DNA from: Micromonospora pisi
GTDB lineage: Bacteria > Actinomycetota > Actinomycetes > Mycobacteriales > Micromonosporaceae
Assembly: GCF_003633685.1 (NCBI RefSeq)
Contig: NZ_RBKT01000001.1
Location: 3,224,001 to 3,288,000 of the forward strand
Reading direction: 5' to 3'
DNA length: 64,000 nucleotides
Below are positions 43,866 through 53,190 of the stretch, one piece after another. The notes under the pieces were generated by a model. That model was not told the origin of the DNA. It ran no database searches and saw only the letters and a program-made list of their open reading frames with translations. Positions within the stretch are counted from its first letter, which is position 1, and each line of letters starts with the position of its first letter. The translations under genes were made by a program, and so were the position numbers.

Positions 43866-46339
43866 CCGATCCGGCCCCCCATACAGCGACGAAATCGCCC
43901 GGTCGTCGCTGGCGGCTTCGTGATCGACGGATCCGGGCCAAGCTGGCCGTGATTCTGGTACTGCCGATGGTGGCGATTCTGGCTCTCGCCGGATTGATTA
44001 CCGCTGGCGCTTCGTCCTCCGCGCTACAGGCGGATCAGGCCCGCCGACTGGTCGCGCTCGGTGGTGTCGCCGGGGAGCTGGCCGCGCAGATGCAGCGTGA
44101 GCGTGTGCTGGCGGCGCTGGTGCTCGCCGGAGACGAAGCGTCGGTCCTGGAGGAGTACCGCAGCCAGGCTGCGGCCACCGACACCGTCATCGGCAGCTTC
44201 CGGGATGCGGCGAGCGACGTGCAGCCTTCGGGTGGCCTGGCTGTCCTGCTGGTGCGGGTAGAGGGACAGCTTGATGGGCTCGACGCGGTTCGTCAGCAGG
44301 TGCAAGCCGGCCGGGATGTGCCCGGCAGTGTCGTGGTCTTCCGCTACCGCGCGGTGATCGCCGACCTCATCTCGTACCGGCAAGGGCTGAGCCAGGTCGG
44401 TGTGGACGCCGAAAGCGCGAACAAACTGCGCGCGGCTTCCGCGCTGTCGCAGGCGATTGAGTCGCTTGGGCTGATGCAGGTGGCAGTAATTCAGGCGGAC
44501 ATTGCGGGGCGGCTGACGCCTGCCGGGCAGCAGGAGATCATCGGCGCGGACTCCGGTGTGACCGAGGCGCTCCAGGCGTTTCAGGACCTGGCCCCGCCGG
44601 GCTGGCGGTCGGCGCTCAACACCCGGGTCACGGGCGAGGCGGTCATCGAGGCCGAGAGGTTGCAAGGGGTGGCCGTCCGCACCGAGCCGAACGCAGCACT
44701 GCGTCTGGGTACCAGCGCCACGGGGTGGGCGAGCACGGTCGACGCCCGGATGGAGCTGTTGCATGCGGTCGAGCGTGACCTGGACCGGGAGTTGCGTGGC
44801 GACGTCTCCCGGCAGCGAGATGCTGCGCGACGGAGCATCGTCGCGCTGGCCGGCGGGGTCCTGACCTGCCTTTTTGTGATGGTGTTGATCGGTTGGTGGG
44901 TGGCCCGGTCGTTGACGTCGTCGCTGAGCCGGCTGCGTGAGGGCGCGGAGATGGTGGCGCAGCGTCGCCTACCTCGGGTGGTGGAGCAACTCGACACGAA
45001 CAACATCGACCGGGCTACCGCCGGCCGGTTGATGGCCGAGGCTGCCGCGCCGCTGCGGGTGGACGGATCGGATGAGGTGGGGCAGGTCGCGGCGGCGTTC
45101 AACATTGTCGCGGCCAGTGCGGTGCGGATCGCTGGTGAGCAGGCGCTGCTCCGCGCGGAGGTCTCTGGGATCTTCCACTCGGTCTCCCGGCGACTGCAGC
45201 GGCGGGCGAATCTGCTGATGGTCAGTCTCGACGGCCTGGAGCGCGACGAGCAGGACCCCGAGCGGCTGCGCCGGCTGTTCGACCTGGACCACGTGGCGAC
45301 GCTGATCCGCCGGCTTATCGCCAACCTGCAGGTACTCGCCGGTGGCCGTGCGGGCCAGCCGACCCAGGCAGCGGTTCCACTGCCCGACCTGCTCCGGGCG
45401 GCGGGTCAGGGCATCGACGACTACCTGCGGGTGGATGTCGGCGAGGTCGACAACGCTGTGAGCATCAGCCCGGATGCCGCGGTGGATTTGATCCATCTGC
45501 TGGCTGAGCTGCTCGACAACGCCGCCAAGTTCTCCCCGCCCGATTCGCGGGTCGTGGTCGAAGGACGCCGAGTCGGCGATCTCCTGCACATCCAGGTCCT
45601 CGACCGCGGCATGGGCCTCGGCGACGAGGAGTTGAAACTCGTCCGCGACCGGATCACCCACCCACATCGGATCGACAACCGCACGACGGACCAGATGGGT
45701 CTGCCGGTCGTCGGTGCCCTCGCCGAGCGGCTGGGTATCACGGTCGGCATCCGCTCGCAACGGCACCAGGGTACCCAGGTCGACCTGACCATCCCGTCCC
45801 TGCTGTTCTCGTCAGCGCCGCTCCGATCCGCCGTGGAGTCCGACCGCACCGCGGAGATGCCGGCGATCCGACCACGGCCGACACCTGCCGCAGCGGTCTC
45901 ATCAAGCACACCGCCCATGTCGTGGCCACCAACCGGGCAGATTCCCCAGACGGGCCTTACTGGCTCGAGCGCCGGGGCCGCCGCGCCCGTGATCTTCGAG
46001 CAGTTGAGCCGCGACCCGCGACGCTCCTGGTTCACCACCAGCGATGCGGGCGATGAGGACCAGGCCCCCGAGCTGTCGCCAGCGTGGCAAGAGGCGGCAG
46101 CCGCAGCTGAGGCCGTCAGGACGACGGTGCCCGAACAGTCGACCCCGAATGGACTGCCGGTGCGCCAACCCGGCCGACGGGTGATTCCACCAGTCGACGT
46201 GGCCACGCGGCCACGCGTCCCGGTGCAACGCGACCCGAACGCGCTACGCCGGCAGATGAACGCCTTCCACAACGGGCTCGGCGCAGCCGGGCGGCACACC
46301 CCTCCCTATCGTGATCTCGTAAAGGACCCCTCGCGATGA
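43862..46339 (+). CDS. conservon sensor histidine kinase (CvnA-like) with NIT-type sensor
   Basis: This 825-residue membrane kinase has a first transmembrane helix (about 28-50) and an extracytoplasmic helical region of nitrate/nitrite-sensor (NIT) type (Q-M-Q-R-E-R, then E-Y-R-S-Q-A). A second transmembrane helix (about 325-347) and a HAMP linker follow. The atypical dimerisation segment is S-V-S-R-R-L-Q-R-R-A-N with L-D-H-V-A-T-L-I-R-R, as in CvnA. The HATPase core shows E-L-L-D-N-A-A-K-F (N box) and D-R-G-M-G-L. A disordered Pro/Ala-rich tail starts near residue 665. CvnA kinases signal to a roadblock protein and GTPase. It overlaps the next gene by 4 bp. Confidence 0.88.
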   Translation: MTDPAPHTATKSPGRRWRLRDRRIRAKLAVILVLPMVAILALAGLITAGASSSALQADQARRLVALGGVAGELAAQMQRERVLAALVLAGDEASVLEEYRSQAAATDTVIGSFRDAASDVQPSGGLAVLLVRVEGQLDGLDAVRQQVQAGRDVPGSVVVFRYRAVIADLISYRQGLSQVGVDAESANKLRAASALSQAIESLGLMQVAVIQADIAGRLTPAGQQEIIGADSGVTEALQAFQDLAPPGWRSALNTRVTGEAVIEAERLQGVAVRTEPNAALRLGTSATGWASTVDARMELLHAVERDLDRELRGDVSRQRDAARRSIVALAGGVLTCLFVMVLIGWWVARSLTSSLSRLREGAEMVAQRRLPRVVEQLDTNNIDRATAGRLMAEAAAPLRVDGSDEVGQVAAAFNIVAASAVRIAGEQALLRAEVSGIFHSVSRRLQRRANLLMVSLDGLERDEQDPERLRRLFDLDHVATLIRRLIANLQVLAGGRAGQPTQAAVPLPDLLRAAGQGIDDYLRVDVGEVDNAVSISPDAAVDLIHLLAELLDNAAKFSPPDSRVVVEGRRVGDLLHIQVLDRGMGLGDEELKLVRDRITHPHRIDNRTTDQMGLPVVGALAERLGITVGIRSQRHQGTQVDLTIPSLLFSSAPLRSAVESDRTAEMPAIRPRPTPAAAVSSSTPPMSWPPTGQIPQTGLTGSSAGAAAPVIFEQLSRDPRRSWFTTSDAGDEDQAPELSPAWQEAAAAAEAVRTTVPEQSTPNGLPVRQPGRRVIPPVDVATRPRVPVQRDPNALRRQMNAFHNGLGAAGRHTPPYRDLVKDPSR

Positions 46340-46737
46340 CCAGACCGAACCTCAACTGGGATTACCTCCTCGACCGGCTGTGCGCGCAGGAGTCGGGCAT
46401 CTCGCATGCTGTCGCCCTGTCCGCCGACGGGCTCCTCATCGCGAAGAGCAGTGGCCTGTCTCGTGAGCACGCGGATCAACTGTCGGCGTTCACGTCCGGT
46501 CTGGCGAGCCTGACCGCAGGCGCCGCGTCGCTCATGGCCGCCGACCCGGTCGAGCAGACCGTCGTCGACATGCGCGGCGGGCACCTCGTGGTGATGGCGA
46601 TCGGTGACGGGTCGATCCTGACCGTCCTGGCCCTCAAGGGGTGCGACATGGGGCAGGTCGCGTACGAGATGGCCACGCTGATCAACAGCGTCGGGGCCGC
46701 CCTGACGCCCGAGCATCGCGACGCGCAACTGGTATGA
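46336..46737 (+). CDS. roadblock/LC7-domain protein (CvnB-like)
   Basis: This 133-residue protein has the roadblock pattern A-L-S-A-D-G-L-L-I-A, then T-V-V-D-M-R-G-G-H-L-V-V-M-A-I-G-D-G-S-I-L-T-V-L-A. In conservons CvnB acts as a GTPase-activating or scaffold protein for CvnD. It begins 3 bp before the kinase stop and ends overlapping the GTPase start (ATGA), so no gene fits between it and the GTPase. Confidence 0.9.
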   Translation: MTRPNLNWDYLLDRLCAQESGISHAVALSADGLLIAKSSGLSREHADQLSAFTSGLASLTAGAASLMAADPVEQTVVDMRGGHLVVMAIGDGSILTVLALKGCDMGQVAYEMATLINSVGAALTPEHRDAQLV

Positions 46738-47369
46738 CGGACCTTGCCCTGCACGCCGGTGGGGCGCCGCAGCAGCGCGGCGCCCGGCCCAACCCCGCCC
46801 GGGTGACCTCGTCCAAGATCCTCATCGCTGGCGGATTCGGCGTCGGTAAGACCACCTTCGTCGGCGCCATCTCCGAGATCACCCCGCTGCGGACCGAAGC
46901 GGTGATGACCGAAGCCAGCGTCGGCGTCGACGACACAGACGCGGTGCCGGGCAAGACCACCACGACCGTCGCGATGGACTTCGGTCGTATCACCATCGAC
47001 TCCGGCCTGATCCTGTACCTGTTCGGCACACCCGGGCAGGACCGGTTCTGGTTCATGTGGGACGAGCTGTCCCGGGGCGCGATCGGCGCGGTGGTACTGG
47101 TCGACACCCGCCGGCTCGATGACTGCTTCACCGCCATCGACTACTTCGACAACCGCCGGCTGCCCTACGCCGTCGCGATCAACCAGTTCCCCCACGCGCC
47201 CAGGTTCGAGGACGCCGAGGTCCGGCACGCGCTGCGGATCTCCGACAACGCACCACTGCTGTATTGCGACGCCCGCGACCGCGAACTGGTCCGCGGCACC
47301 CTCATCACCCTGGTCCAACACGTCCTGGACCAGCGACGAGCCACCGCCACGCCCACCCCCTCCCCCTGA
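46734..47369 (+). CDS. conservon GTP-binding protein (CvnD-like)
   Basis: The 211-residue GTPase starts at the ATG at 46734. It shows K-I-L-I-A-G-G-F-G-V-G-K-T-T-F (P-loop), T-V-A-M-D-F-G-R-I, L-F-G-T-P-G-Q-D-R-F (G3 switch) and A-I-N-Q-F, a variant of N-K-x-D typical of CvnD. It is normally preceded by the DUF742 protein CvnC; here it follows CvnB directly. The next gene, the transporter's binding protein, starts 17 bp later behind GAGGAG, so the conservon and the transporter are one transcript. Confidence 0.92.
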   Translation: MTDLALHAGGAPQQRGARPNPARVTSSKILIAGGFGVGKTTFVGAISEITPLRTEAVMTEASVGVDDTDAVPGKTTTTVAMDFGRITIDSGLILYLFGTPGQDRFWFMWDELSRGAIGAVVLVDTRRLDDCFTAIDYFDNRRLPYAVAINQFPHAPRFEDAEVRHALRISDNAPLLYCDARDRELVRGTLITLVQHVLDQRRATATPTPSP

Positions 47370-47386
47370 CGACCTTGAGGAGAACC

Positions 47387-48595
47387 ATGACTGGCGGACG
47401 ACGTACCTCGCGCACCCTCGCCGTATTCACCGCGCTCGCGCTGACGACCGTGATGGCCGGCTGCTCCGGATCGAGCCTGAACGACGACGCCACCGCCGGC
47501 AGCAGCGGCCCGATCAAGGTCGGGCTGCTGTTGCCGCAGTCCGGCCCGTACAAGAGCATCGGCGACGATCTCGCCCGCGGGTGGCAGCTCTACCTAGACA
47601 CCCACGACGGCAAGCTCGGCGGACGGACGGTCACCATCACCACCGTCGACGAAGCCGAGGGCAAGCAGAGCGCGATCAACGGAGTCAAAAAGCTGCTCGA
47701 CAAGGACCAGGTCATGGTCCTGGCCGGCACCGGGACCGCGGACGCCGTCGAGTCCATCAAAAGCCTGGTCACCGAACGGAAGGTGCCGTTCGTCGGCACC
47801 GGCGGCCGGCCGTCGACCCTGGACGACCTCACCTACATCTGGCACACCTCATGGCTGTCCCGCGAGACCGGGCAGGCCGTCGCCGACCACGTGCGCGCGA
47901 CGATCAACGGGCCGGTCTACGTGATCGGCCCGGACTACCAGGGCGGTTACGACCAGATCGGCGGGTTCGTCGACGCCTACACCGCCGCTGGGGGAAAACT
48001 CGCCAACGACGACGGCAAGCCCGCCTGGACGCCGTGGACACCGCCGACGACGAACTTCCTGCCCTACCTGAACAAGATCGCCGACAGTGACGCCAAGGCC
48101 GTCTACTGCTTCTACGCCGGCACCTCGGCGGTGGAGTTCGTCAAGCAGTACGCCCAGGCGGGCCTACACACCAAGATCCCGCTCTACGGCGCCGGGTTCC
48201 TGACCGAGGGCACCGTCCTGGGCGCCCAGGGGGCCGCCGCCGACGGGATCCGCACGGTGCTCAACTACGCGGCCAACCTCGACAGCCCGGTGAACCGGGT
48301 GTTCGCCCCCGCGTACCAGCAGAAGTACCAGTCCGCGCCGAACATCTACAACGTCACCGGCTACGACGCCGCCCTGGTTCTCGACCGGGCCATCGCCGCC
48401 GCGGGCCGGAACGTCACCCGTGAGTCGCTCAACGCCGCCATCGCGGCACTCGGCGCGATCGACAGCCCCCGCGGCTCATGGCGCTTCGGTGCCAACCACT
48501 CGCCGATCCAGCCCTGGTACCTGCGGGAGGTCGGCAACGACGGCCGGGCTCGCGCCAACGTCGTCGTGCAGAACCTGACCACCCTCGGCAGCTAA
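47387..48595 (+). CDS. ABC substrate-binding lipoprotein, branched-chain amino acid/amide type
   Basis: From the ATG at 47387, with GAGGAG upstream, the product is 402 residues. A signal peptide ends in a lipobox (M-A-G-C near residue 25), then I-K-V-G-L-L-L-P-Q-S-G-P-Y. This is the periplasmic-binding-protein type 1 fold of LivJ/urea/amide receptors (PF13458). Motifs G-T-G-T-A-D-A-V-E and Y-V-I-G-P-D-Y-Q-G-G-Y-D support this. It delivers a solute to the following LivH/LivM-type permeases. The ligand cannot be read. Confidence 0.9.
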   Translation: MTGGRRTSRTLAVFTALALTTVMAGCSGSSLNDDATAGSSGPIKVGLLLPQSGPYKSIGDDLARGWQLYLDTHDGKLGGRTVTITTVDEAEGKQSAINGVKKLLDKDQVMVLAGTGTADAVESIKSLVTERKVPFVGTGGRPSTLDDLTYIWHTSWLSRETGQAVADHVRATINGPVYVIGPDYQGGYDQIGGFVDAYTAAGGKLANDDGKPAWTPWTPPTTNFLPYLNKIADSDAKAVYCFYAGTSAVEFVKQYAQAGLHTKIPLYGAGFLTEGTVLGAQGAAADGIRTVLNYAANLDSPVNRVFAPAYQQKYQSAPNIYNVTGYDAALVLDRAIAAAGRNVTRESLNAAIAALGAIDSPRGSWRFGANHSPIQPWYLREVGNDGRARANVVVQNLTTLGS

Positions 48596-48610
48596 GACAG
48601 GAGTCCCACC

Positions 48611-49441
48611 ATGAGCACCACGACCAACACGCCCGCCGGTTCGCCTCCGGCGGCGGGTAGGTACACCTTCGACAACGCGACCCCGGAGGCCGCCAACCAG
48701 GTGCGCCTGCTCGCCGAGATCCTCGACGACCACAGCACCAGCGTGCTCGCCCGCCTCGACCCAGAACCCGGCTGGCGGTGTCTCGACCTCGGCTCCGGCG
48801 CCGGCAGCGTGGCGACCTGGCTGGCGTCCAGGGTCAGCCCGACCGGCCGGGTCACCGCGATCGACACCGACCCCCGGCACATCCCCACCCACGACCTCGT
48901 CCACATCCGCCAGGGCGACGCCACCGAACTCGACCTCGGCGACAAGGAGTACGACCTGATCCACGCCCGGCTGCTCACCATGCACCTCGAGCAGCGCCGC
49001 ACGCTCCTGGGGCGCATGACGCGCGCCCTCAAACCCGGCGGCCTGCTGGTGCTGTCCGAGTGGGACTGCACCAACACCGACACCATGCTGCTGCGCGGCA
49101 CGGCCGAGGCCGCGCAGGCGTTCGCCGCATTCCAGGAGAAGCTGCTCGCCCTCGCGGTCACCAACGGAGCCTCACTCAACTGGGCCCGGGAAGTCCCCCT
49201 GGCCATGCACCACGCCGGCCTGATCGACATCGAGTCCGAGGTCCACAGCCGGCTCTGGGCCGGCGGAGAGGCCGGCTGTCTGCTCCACGCCAGCAACAGC
49301 CGACAGATGGAATCCGCTCTGCTCGCCGCCGGTATGACGACCGCGTACCTCACCACGCTACGTCGGGCCATGAGCGATCCAGCCACCCTCACCTGGATGT
49401 ACCCGATGGTCACGACCGTCGGCCGCCGGGCCGAGAACTAA
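48611..49441 (+). CDS. class I SAM-dependent methyltransferase
   Basis: The 276-residue protein has motif I C-L-D-L-G-S-G-A-G-S (about residue 57), motif II V-T-A-I-D-T-D-P, D-L-I-H-A-R-L-L-T-M-H-L-E-Q-R, and L-K-P-G-G-L-L-V-L-S-E, the standard Rossmann methyltransferase set. The ATG at 48611 has AGGAG upstream. It is inserted between the binding protein and the permease genes of the transporter operon, an unusual place. It may modify the transported compound or a product derived from it. Confidence 0.87.
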   Translation: MSTTTNTPAGSPPAAGRYTFDNATPEAANQVRLLAEILDDHSTSVLARLDPEPGWRCLDLGSGAGSVATWLASRVSPTGRVTAIDTDPRHIPTHDLVHIRQGDATELDLGDKEYDLIHARLLTMHLEQRRTLLGRMTRALKPGGLLVLSEWDCTNTDTMLLRGTAEAAQAFAAFQEKLLALAVTNGASLNWAREVPLAMHHAGLIDIESEVHSRLWAGGEAGCLLHASNSRQMESALLAAGMTTAYLTTLRRAMSDPATLTWMYPMVTTVGRRAEN

Positions 49442-49470
49442 GCACCGTAACGCGGAAAGGGGAGGGTGTC

Positions 49471-50349
49471 GTGGGGCAGACCGGCATGTACGTGGTGACC
49501 GCGATCGACGGGGTGGCCTTCGGGCTGCTGCTGTTCGTGGTCGCCGCCGGACTGATGTTGATCTTCGGGGTAATGGGCATCCTGAACCTGGCCCACGGCA
49601 CGCTCTACCTCGCCGGCGCCTACCTGGCCTACCTCCTCACCAACGGGAACCTGTGGGGGTTCGGACTCGCGCTGGCCGCCGGGGTGGCACTCGGCACCGC
49701 TGGAGGTGCCGCCCTGTCGGCCGTCCTGCGCCCGCTGACCGGACGGGACCACCTAGACCAGGCACTCGTCACACTCGGCGTCGCGTTCCTCGCCGCCGAC
49801 GGGTTCACCACCGTGTTCGACGCCGCCCCACTACCGGTCACCGCACCCCGCCCACTCGACGGCAGCATCGACGTCGCGGGCCACGGATACCCGGTGTACC
49901 GGCTGACGTTCATCGTGGTCGCCGCCGCCATCGGTGCCGGCCTGCACCTGGTTATCCGGCGCAGCACCGCCGGGGTCCTGCTGCGCGCTACCGTGTCGGA
50001 CCCGCCGATGGCCGCCGCCACCGGCATCAACGCCGGCCGGGTCCGCACCGCGGCGATGGCCGGCGGCGGTGTGCTGGCCGTCACCGCAGGGGTCCTCGGC
50101 GCGCCGTTGCTGGGACCGGCACCCGGGGTCGACACGACCGTGCTGGTGCTCTCGCTGATCGTGGTGGTCCTCGGCGGAGCCGGATCCACCGGCGGCACCC
50201 TCGCCGCGGCGTTGCTCGTGGGGCAGGTCCAAACCGTCGGGGTGCTGCTCGCCCCTGCTGCCGCACCGTTCGCTCTGTTCAGCGCCCTGCTGATTGTCCT
50301 GGTGGTACGTGGGCGGACGGGTGACGTGCCGGCGGTGAGGGCAGCATGA
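49471..50349 (+). CDS. LivH-type ABC permease
   Basis: From the GTG at 49471, six nt after GGAGG, the product is 292 residues with about eight helices. Family motifs are L-M-L-I-F-G-V-M-G-I-L-N-L-A-H-G and, further on, A-A-A-T-G-I-N. The upstream extension of the open frame (from 48778) overlaps the methyltransferase and is not coding. It forms the membrane channel with the next gene. The stop overlaps the LivM start as ATGA. Confidence 0.9.
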   Translation: MGQTGMYVVTAIDGVAFGLLLFVVAAGLMLIFGVMGILNLAHGTLYLAGAYLAYLLTNGNLWGFGLALAAGVALGTAGGAALSAVLRPLTGRDHLDQALVTLGVAFLAADGFTTVFDAAPLPVTAPRPLDGSIDVAGHGYPVYRLTFIVVAAAIGAGLHLVIRRSTAGVLLRATVSDPPMAAATGINAGRVRTAAMAGGGVLAVTAGVLGAPLLGPAPGVDTTVLVLSLIVVVLGGAGSTGGTLAAALLVGQVQTVGVLLAPAAAPFALFSALLIVLVVRGRTGDVPAVRAA

Positions 50350-51353
50350 CCACCACCACCGTGACGCCCGTGAACGACGCGCCGACCGCCCCCTACTCCC
50401 CCGCATCCCGCCGATCGGTCCACGTCGCCGTTGCAGCCGTGATCCTTACAGCGGTGGCTCTGCCCGGCGTCGTCGACGCGTACACGATCTCCCTGGCCAC
50501 GACCGCGCTCGTCCTCGCGGTGCTGGCGATGAGCACTCAACTACTCGTTGGCGTCGCCGGACTGCCCGCCTTCGGTCAGGTCGCCTACTTCGGTGTCGGC
50601 GCCTACACCGCAGCGCTCCTCGCCCAGGGCGGCACCACCACGGGCCCCTTCCACTTGGCCGCAGCGGCCGTGACGGGTGCCATCGCCGCGGCCGTCACCG
50701 CGCCGCTGGCGCTACGGACCCGGGCTACCGGATTCCTGATGGTCACCTTCGCCATCCAGAGCCTGGCCGCCACCGCTGCCGCGAGATGGACCCGGGTCAC
50801 CGGCGGCGACGAAGGGTTGCACACCTCTGCGGTGACCCTCTGGGCCGGCGCTGCCCCGCTCACCAACGCGGGCCACGTCTACCTCTACGTGCTTGCCTGC
50901 GTTCTGGCCCTTGGCACGGTGGTGGCGTTACTCCTGCGGTCCCGTCTCGGGCTCGTGCTGCGCGGCTGCGCCGACCACGAACCCCGCATGGCAGCCCTCG
51001 GCCACCGGGTCGGCGCCGAGCTGACCACTGGATACGTCGCGGCCGGCGCCCTCGCCGGCGCGGGAGGAGCGCTGCTGGTCGCGGTCAACCGGTACGTGTC
51101 CCCGGCAGACATGGGATTCGACGTCGCCGCCGTCGCGCTGCTCGCGGCGGCGATCGGCGCCGGCACCATGACCGGCGCGGTCGCCGGGGCGTTCGCGGTC
51201 GTCGCCGCCCGGGATTGGCTCGGCGGTACCACCGGCGGCCACGGCCCGGCCCTGCTCGGCCTGCTGTTCCTCACTGTCGCCTACGGCCGCCCTCACCTCA
51301 CCCCCCTCACACGCTGGGCCCGTTCCGCCCTCGCTTCGAAGGGGAAAACATGA
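50346..51353 (+). CDS. LivM-type ABC permease
   Basis: The 335-residue permease has an N-terminal cytoplasmic segment and about nine helices. It contains G-L-P-A-F-G-Q-V-A-Y-F-G-V-G-A-Y, the LivM/UrtC signature (S-L-G-Q-A-x-F-x-G-x-G-A-Y in many members). It is translated with overlaps on both sides (ATGA). Confidence 0.9.
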   Translation: MTTTTVTPVNDAPTAPYSPASRRSVHVAVAAVILTAVALPGVVDAYTISLATTALVLAVLAMSTQLLVGVAGLPAFGQVAYFGVGAYTAALLAQGGTTTGPFHLAAAAVTGAIAAAVTAPLALRTRATGFLMVTFAIQSLAATAAARWTRVTGGDEGLHTSAVTLWAGAAPLTNAGHVYLYVLACVLALGTVVALLLRSRLGLVLRGCADHEPRMAALGHRVGAELTTGYVAAGALAGAGGALLVAVNRYVSPADMGFDVAAVALLAAAIGAGTMTGAVAGAFAVVAARDWLGGTTGGHGPALLGLLFLTVAYGRPHLTPLTRWARSALASKGKT

Positions 51354-52813
51354 GTCTGCTCCAACTCCAGGATCTCGGGCGCGACTACCACGGCGTGCGT
51401 GCCTTGAGCGACCTCACCCTCGACATCTCCACCGGCGCCCGGCACGCCATCATCGGGCCGAACGGTGCAGGCAAGACCACCCTGCTCAACCTCATCGCGG
51501 GCACTAGCCGCCCGACCAGTGGCCGGGTCCTGCTCGACGGTCACGACATCACCCGCCTCGGCGCTGCCGCCCGCGCCCGCCGCGGTATCGGCCGCACCTG
51601 GCAGCACCCCGCGCTGTTCCCCCGGCTCACCGCTCACGCCAACGTCGCCCTCGCGGTAACCCGGCACACCCCCGGCGGCGGCCGGCGCTGGCTACGGGCA
51701 CCGCTGCGGCCCATCGTCAACGCCGCAGCCCACGCTGCCCTCGACCAGGTCGGACTCACCGCCCACGTCAACACCGTGGCCGGTCGTCTGCCCTACGGGC
51801 AACGCCGGCTCCTCGAACTCGCCATCGTCCTAGCCGCCCGGCCCCGGCTCATGCTGCTCGACGAACCCTCAGCCGGCCTCAGCCCACACGACATCGACCA
51901 ACTCGTCACCACCGTCCGGGCACTGCCAACCGATGTCACCGTGATGCTCATTGACCACCACCTCGAACTGGTCTGGGCCATCGCCGACACGGTCACCGTC
52001 CTTGACCACGGGCAACACCTGGCCACCGGATCCCCCGAGGACCTCCGCGCCAACCAGCGGGTACAGGCCGCCTACCTCGGCGCCAAAGCCCCGCCCGCCG
52101 CACCTACTACTACCAGGGCCAACCGGAAGCCGGTACTGCTGCGGGTACGCGGCCTGCGCGTCGGCTACCAAGGTGCGCCCGTCCTCAACGACTTCGACCT
52201 CGACGTCGCCGAAGGCGAGGTACTGGCCATCCTCGGGCGCAACGGCGCCGGCAAGACCACCTTGCTCAACACCCTCGCCGGACTACTCACTCCCGTGCCT
52301 CCCACACTCATCGACCTCGCCGGCACCCGCCTCGACCTGGCACAACCCCACCGCATCGCCCGCGCCGGTGTCGCCCTCGTTCCCCAGGGCCGCCGCCTGT
52401 TCGACCTCAGCGTCGCCGAACACCTCACCGCCGCCGCAGCAGCAGCCGCCGTAGGCGGCACTACGCCGGGACGACGGCCCTGGACCCGCGACGACGTGTT
52501 GCGCCTGCTGCCCCCGCTGCGCCACCGCCTGCTTCACCCCGCCGTGCAGCTCTCCGGGGGCGAGCAGCAGATGCTCGCCCTCGCGCGGGCGCTCCTGACC
52601 AACCCTCGGCTTCTGCTCCTCGACGAGCCCAGCGAGGGGCTCGCCCCCGCCACCGTCACGCAGCTCGGCCAGATCGTGCAGACCGTTGCCAGGCAGGGGT
52701 TCACGGTGCTCATCGCCGAGCAGAACACGGCCTTGGCCGCGCACGTGGCCGACCGGACTGTCCTGCTCGACGGTGACCCCAGCGTCCCGACCACCGCACA
52801 GGCCAGCCCATGA
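51350..52813 (+). CDS. fused LivG-LivF ABC ATPase
   Basis: This 487-residue protein contains two complete nucleotide-binding domains. The first has G-P-N-G-A-G-K-T-T (about 37-45), a variant signature L-P-Y-G-Q-R-R and L-M-L-L-D-E-P. The second (from about residue 265) has G-R-N-G-A-G-K-T-T, L-S-G-G-E-Q-Q-M and L-L-L-L-D-E-P. Order and motifs match LivG followed by LivF, usually two genes. The first domain's L-S-x-G-x signature is degenerate (L-P-Y-G-Q), which is common for LivG. Expected to energise the LivH/LivM channel. Confidence 0.9.
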   Translation: MSLLQLQDLGRDYHGVRALSDLTLDISTGARHAIIGPNGAGKTTLLNLIAGTSRPTSGRVLLDGHDITRLGAAARARRGIGRTWQHPALFPRLTAHANVALAVTRHTPGGGRRWLRAPLRPIVNAAAHAALDQVGLTAHVNTVAGRLPYGQRRLLELAIVLAARPRLMLLDEPSAGLSPHDIDQLVTTVRALPTDVTVMLIDHHLELVWAIADTVTVLDHGQHLATGSPEDLRANQRVQAAYLGAKAPPAAPTTTRANRKPVLLRVRGLRVGYQGAPVLNDFDLDVAEGEVLAILGRNGAGKTTLLNTLAGLLTPVPPTLIDLAGTRLDLAQPHRIARAGVALVPQGRRLFDLSVAEHLTAAAAAAAVGGTTPGRRPWTRDDVLRLLPPLRHRLLHPAVQLSGGEQQMLALARALLTNPRLLLLDEPSEGLAPATVTQLGQIVQTVARQGFTVLIAEQNTALAAHVADRTVLLDGDPSVPTTAQASP

Positions 52814-53190
52814 GGACGTCCATCGCTGTCCCACCACCGCGGAAGTCAGCCGAGGAGATACGCGCTGACGCCGAACGGCGCATGCAGGTACTGGCTGAGC
52901 AGGGAATCGTCACACCCGACGTTCGAGTCCGGGACGAACGCGTCATGCAGCGGGAGGATCACTCGCTCGTCGACAACCGCCTCGGCCGGGCTCGCAGAAA
53001 CTACCGCGTCGATCGCGGCATCCTGCGCGACTACATCTGGCGCGCACCCACTGGCCGCCGTCGCGGCCGGCGGTGGGCAGTGCCCGGTCCTGTTTGTCAC
53101 GAGCACCATCTCGCCGTCTCCCCAGCGCAATGCCGGGCCGTCTCTGGTGACCCTCCACTCCTCTGGCTACAGGACGCATACGACATATGA
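52810..53190 (+). CDS. small unknown protein, coupled on both sides
   Basis: This 126-residue protein begins M-R-T-S-I-A-V-P-P-P-R-K-S-A-E-E-I and has an acidic/basic mix with no recognised domain. Both ends overlap neighbours by 4 bp (ATGA at 52810 and at 53187), which argues that it is translated. The C-terminal half from about residue 75 is Arg/Pro-rich and looks less protein-like, so a frameshift is possible. Confidence 0.45.
   Translation: MRTSIAVPPPRKSAEEIRADAERRMQVLAEQGIVTPDVRVRDERVMQREDHSLVDNRLGRARRNYRVDRGILRDYIWRAPTGRRRGRRWAVPGPVCHEHHLAVSPAQCRAVSGDPPLLWLQDAYDI

Noticed and set aside
49653-50540. frames on both strands over the permease gene
   Set aside because: Shadow frames; the LivH motifs lie in the 49471-50349 frame only.
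50786-51349. upstream extension of the LivG-LivF frame
   Set aside because: The open frame starts inside livM, but ABC homology begins at the ATG at 51350, which overlaps the livM stop.
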